From Aureobasidium sp. EXF-3400 (Eukaryota > Ascomycota > Dothideomycetes > Dothideales > Saccotheciaceae): 64,000 bases of DNA. The stretch lies in contig SWBL01000005.1 in assembly GCA_024195585.1 (NCBI GenBank), forward strand, positions 1 to 64,000. The letters are read 5' to 3'. The translations under genes were made by a program, and so were the position numbers. Under the pieces are notes generated by a model. It did no database searches and was not told the DNA's origin. It worked only from the letters and a program-made list of their open reading frames with translations. Position 1 is the first letter of the stretch; the number at the start of each line of letters is the position of its first letter. Below are positions 61,142 to 64,000 of the stretch, piece by piece.

Positions 61142-64000
61142 ATGCCAATGGCCCACAACATCGCCCGCAAGGCATACTCAGCAGAACAACTCTTGGCTCT
61201 TCGCCATTCAGCCTCGGATGAAACAGCTATCCAGATCGAAGCCAAGGCTCGCGATGGAGCCATCAAAGGTGTGTTCGATTTCCGCCTCGTCTCCCAGTTA
61301 CGCCTCTTGGCTTTGCGTTGCTCCCCATCAACAATCCCTCCATCAACCATCAACATCAACATTCATTCCTCTTCTCCTCGCATGGCTCATTCATTCATTC
61401 ATTCATTCAACCAACTTCAGTCATTCATTGTCATGCATTCTTTCCTCACGCCCCCAAAGAAAAGCATATCATTCAATCCTTCATTTTCCCATCATGAGAG
61501 ATTTGCGAGTCGATTGGTGGCCGACACTCCTTCGCCTTGCCAACAGAGCCGCTTTGCAGAGTTGGATTGGCTAACAGACGATCTTGTAGACCACGTTGTC
61601 CGCAACACACGCTCCTTTGCTGCGCGCTCTACGCGTTCGCTCGCCACATCTGACACTCTGCACCCTCCTCCTACTGAGCCGCGCCAATTCAGTGCACCCG
61701 TGTTGACTGAGATCGACCCAAACAACCAGACCTTGCGCCCTGGACTGACTACCAACCGCTACCGACCCTCCCCGACTCCATCACTGAAGAAGCGCAAGGC
61801 CGAGCAAATTCTTAAGGACCATGGCTCTCCTCCTGGACTTCGCGTCACCGCTGGAGGTCGTATCGTTCCAAGTGACCGATCTCCCCTTTGCAGCCCTCGC
61901 TACGGCTACAGTGCCATCAAGAAGAACGGCATGCTCATCAAGTTCGGTCCAAACTTTCCGGCTCCTCCTGGTGGCATTCCCATGCAGAGGATGGGCTTGC
62001 CCAACGGCTTCGTGGCCCAGGATCCTGACGGCAGACTCTGTCAGATGGTTGATGGCAAGTTCCTGCCCGTTGACGATGTCGATGGCATTCCTCAGCTCTA
62101 CATCGCCGCTCCCAACTTGACTGGCAGCACCGGATTTCCTGCCAGCGAAAAGGAAGCCGCTGCCGGCACCACGCCTTTCGATAACTCGGCCAGACAGCAG
62201 CATTCCAGCCAGAGCTTCGACAATGCTCACCCAACTGGCGCACCAATTAAGCAAACCACCATAAAACAACCTGTCATCAGTGTCGCCGCGCAGATTCAAG
62301 CTCTGGAGAAGCAGTACAGCAAGCTGGAGCAGGAGTCAAAGGATCTTGACAAGGTCGAAGTCTTGCAGCGCAGCTCGATGAGTTCCAAGGCGTACGCTCA
62401 GCTTGTTCAGAACCGTCGTGATCTCGTTGGCCGCATGAACTCGATCCGCGTCAGCATCAAGTCGTTGCGCGAAGCGAAGTCTTCTACCGATCACTCACCT
62501 CAAGCTGTTACTCAGCCGATGCCATCGCAGTTCAACATGCCACCTTACGGACCAACAGCCATGATGGGACCAGCAGGGCCTATTCCTGACTGGGCTTTTG
62601 ACGGCATCGCTCCCGAGGGTCACAACGTGCCTCCTTTCCACAGTGCTCCCATGCCTCATGGACTGGGATACTATGGCCCACCACCTCCTGGTTACCCTGG
62701 CGCCATGGCTCCCTATCCAGGAATGTTCGGTACAATGCCGCCAATGTTCAACATGATGGGAATGCCACCTGTCGATGCGTTCGGCAACTTCATCCCGGGC
62801 ATCGCCAGCATGGATTCTCAGACCTTCTCCAATGGCAGTCCACCTGCTCCACAGGCCAACACGGTGCACGAGACCAGACCGAGCACCGGCAGAGCAGCAG
62901 AGAAGACCTCACAGCAGGACTCGCCACGCAGAACACATGCCCTGCAGATCAAGAACCCAGAAAACAAGTCAGAGTCCAGCCAGAAGTCAGCACTCAACCC
63001 TATGAGCCCCAGCTACCAACCTGCCGGCAAGTCTACACCTGCATCCAAGGTCGTCCCTACTCGTCCCGTATCTCCGTCGCCTGCTCTTGCCGAGGCTGTC
63101 AGACAGCACAATGCTTGGGTGACTGAATCAGCCAATGCCTCCGCCACCAACCTGAACTCTGCAGGTTCTCAGCGCAAGCTTCGTTATGAATCATCCTCGT
63201 CAAGCTATGCCACTGCCGACTTCTTTCCCAACAACCCTCGCGACCATTCGATGAGGAAGGAGGCCTACCCTGTTGCACATGATCAAAATGCAAGCCGCAG
63301 CAAGTTGGCAGAACGACCTTCAACATCGAGTGAGCAGCCAATCACTCCAGACAAGGAGAATCGGGATCCAGGATGGAACTTCGCTCCTGTTGCCAGTGTT
63401 ACGACACCGCCCTCCATGCGCGATCACGCTGTTGATCAGCGCGACACTTCGGAGATCGGCAGCATGGATCCCGTTCAGAACCGCTCCGAGATGAATGTGA
63501 GCCCGAAGAACCGTCGTTCGGACTACCCCTTGAGCTACAAGTCTGTCAGCGAGGTTACCACACTCGGCTCGAATCTTCCTTCTCCTGCCATCGGCTCTTC
63601 TCACCGCACGCAGTTGCAGCAGTTCAAGCCTGCTTCCTCCTCCGGTGAGTCTCGTGCTGTTGAGGAGACCATCTACATGGATGGTTTCAAGGCTGGCAAA
63701 GCTCGCTTGCCTGTCGGACTTGAGAAGAACGGTTTTTGGCTCGACGGCTACTGTGCTGGTTTGCTTGAATCGGCCCAGACAACTGCCGCTCCAACTCCAC
63801 CTAAGGCCTCAGCTCAAATCCATGCTGATCCAGTCATTGTCAAGCCCTACCTGCCATCAGGACACAAGGACGTTATGTCACAGCGCGCTGTCCCTGCCAT
63901 CAATGTCAACGCTACGTCAATGAAAGCACTCAAGGATGTCGTCTTCTCATCTCAGAACGAGAACGCCGTTCTCACTCCAGATCCCAATGGACCTTGCGTC
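61142..64000 (+). CDS. Large low-complexity protein with eIF4E-binding-like motif, cut by the window edge
   Basis: Starts at ATG 61142 and is open to the last base (953 codons if unspliced), so the C-terminus is missing. Residues 1-43 (MPMAHNIARKAYSAEQLLALRHSASDETAIQIEAKARDGAIK) contain YSAEQLL, a perfect Y-x4-L-hydrophobic eIF4E-binding motif, in a context (Y..EQLLALR) seen in fungal translation-related proteins. I favour an intron at 61269-61589 (GTGTGT donor, CTAACAG branch 16 bp before TTGTAG). It is 321 bp, a multiple of three with no stop, so read-through cannot be excluded. Its sequence is low in coding character and contains an ATTC repeat. The rest is Pro/Ser/Gln-rich with a short coiled coil (about AAQIQALEKQYSKLEQESKDLDK), Met/Pro/Gly-rich stretches and LEKNGFWLDGYCAGLLESA near the end. 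Function unknown; a 4E-binding regulator is inference. Confidence 0.7.
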   Translation, partial: MPMAHNIARKAYSAEQLLALRHSASDETAIQIEAKARDGAIKGVFDFRLVSQLRLLALRCSPSTIPPSTININIHSSSPRMAHSFIHSFNQLQSFIVMHSFLTPPKKSISFNPSFSHHERFASRLVADTPSPCQQSRFAELDWLTDDLVDHVVRNTRSFAARSTRSLATSDTLHPPPTEPRQFSAPVLTEIDPNNQTLRPGLTTNRYRPSPTPSLKKRKAEQILKDHGSPPGLRVTAGGRIVPSDRSPLCSPRYGYSAIKKNGMLIKFGPNFPAPPGGIPMQRMGLPNGFVAQDPDGRLCQMVDGKFLPVDDVDGIPQLYIAAPNLTGSTGFPASEKEAAAGTTPFDNSARQQHSSQSFDNAHPTGAPIKQTTIKQPVISVAAQIQALEKQYSKLEQESKDLDKVEVLQRSSMSSKAYAQLVQNRRDLVGRMNSIRVSIKSLREAKSSTDHSPQAVTQPMPSQFNMPPYGPTAMMGPAGPIPDWAFDGIAPEGHNVPPFHSAPMPHGLGYYGPPPPGYPGAMAPYPGMFGTMPPMFNMMGMPPVDAFGNFIPGIASMDSQTFSNGSPPAPQANTVHETRPSTGRAAEKTSQQDSPRRTHALQIKNPENKSESSQKSALNPMSPSYQPAGKSTPASKVVPTRPVSPSPALAEAVRQHNAWVTESANASATNLNSAGSQRKLRYESSSSSYATADFFPNNPRDHSMRKEAYPVAHDQNASRSKLAERPSTSSEQPITPDKENRDPGWNFAPVASVTTPPSMRDHAVDQRDTSEIGSMDPVQNRSEMNVSPKNRRSDYPLSYKSVSEVTTLGSNLPSPAIGSSHRTQLQQFKPASSSGESRAVEETIYMDGFKAGKARLPVGLEKNGFWLDGYCAGLLESAQTTAAPTPPKASAQIHADPVIVKPYLPSGHKDVMSQRAVPAINVNATSMKALKDVVFSSQNENAVLTPDPNGPCV

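Noticed and set aside
61385..61425. ATTC tandem run as a stand-alone repeat feature
   Set aside because: Only four to five copies, inside the candidate intron of the right-edge gene. Noted there as evidence of non-coding character.

Overview
The window is nuclear DNA from a filamentous ascomycete (Pezizomycotina). The evidence is a dense, mixed-strand gene layout, introns mostly 46-64 bp long with GT..AG ends and CTAAC/CTGAC-like branch sites, and a gene set of fungal type (Flc/TRP-like channel, Kei1, Rax1-type RGS protein, COT1/NDR kinase, Zn2Cys6 factor, X325/Bim1-like protein). Dothideomycetes is my guess for the class, but nothing in the sequence proves it. I rebuilt 31 complete protein-coding gene models, one gene cut by the right edge and one degraded gene fragment. 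I saw no rRNA, no convincing tRNA, no CRISPR array and no intact transposon.

Layout. 0-6 kb: two secreted proteins (a virginiamycin-B-lyase-like propeller and an orphan), a small basic orphan and a histidine acid phosphatase. 6-15 kb, all on the minus strand: an NDR kinase, a SAP-motif mitochondrial-type protein and a large Flc/TRP-like channel. 15-18 kb: a small hydrophilic protein, a short-chain dehydrogenase and the exosome subunit Rrp43. 18-23.4 kb: three copper/metal genes side by side, namely an X325/Bim1-like GPI protein, a Ctr copper transporter and a ferric/cupric reductase. The last two are divergent from one promoter. 24.7-28.8 kb: an RGS-domain membrane protein, Pex19 and Ubc9.

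28.9-33.5 kb: three genes that look like the late steps of the protocatechuate branch of the beta-ketoadipate pathway, namely an EthD-like/alpha-beta hydrolase fusion, carboxy-muconate lactonizing enzyme (CMLE) and a carboxymuconolactone-decarboxylase-family protein. 33.6-42 kb: an ADCK/UbiB-type mitochondrial kinase-like protein, an aspartic protease with a long Ala/Ser linker and a Zn2Cys6 transcription factor, then a broken DUF6594-type remnant. 42.9-53 kb: alcohol dehydrogenase, a CSC1/OSCA channel, Kei1 and a second SDR. Between the CSC1 and Kei1 genes lies a 33-bp inverted repeat with a 161-bp spacer. 53-64 kb: core housekeeping genes (Ypt6/Rab6, Nop53, TAF10, Rsm19, Mre11) and a truncated large low-complexity protein with an eIF4E-binding-like motif.

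The two places where neighbouring genes plausibly work together are the copper-uptake trio (surface reductase, transporter, copper-binding surface protein) and the aromatic-catabolism trio. The remaining neighbours are mostly unrelated housekeeping genes, often in head-to-head pairs with promoters of roughly 270-590 bp. All exon boundaries were inferred by eye from splice signals, reading frame and family conservation.
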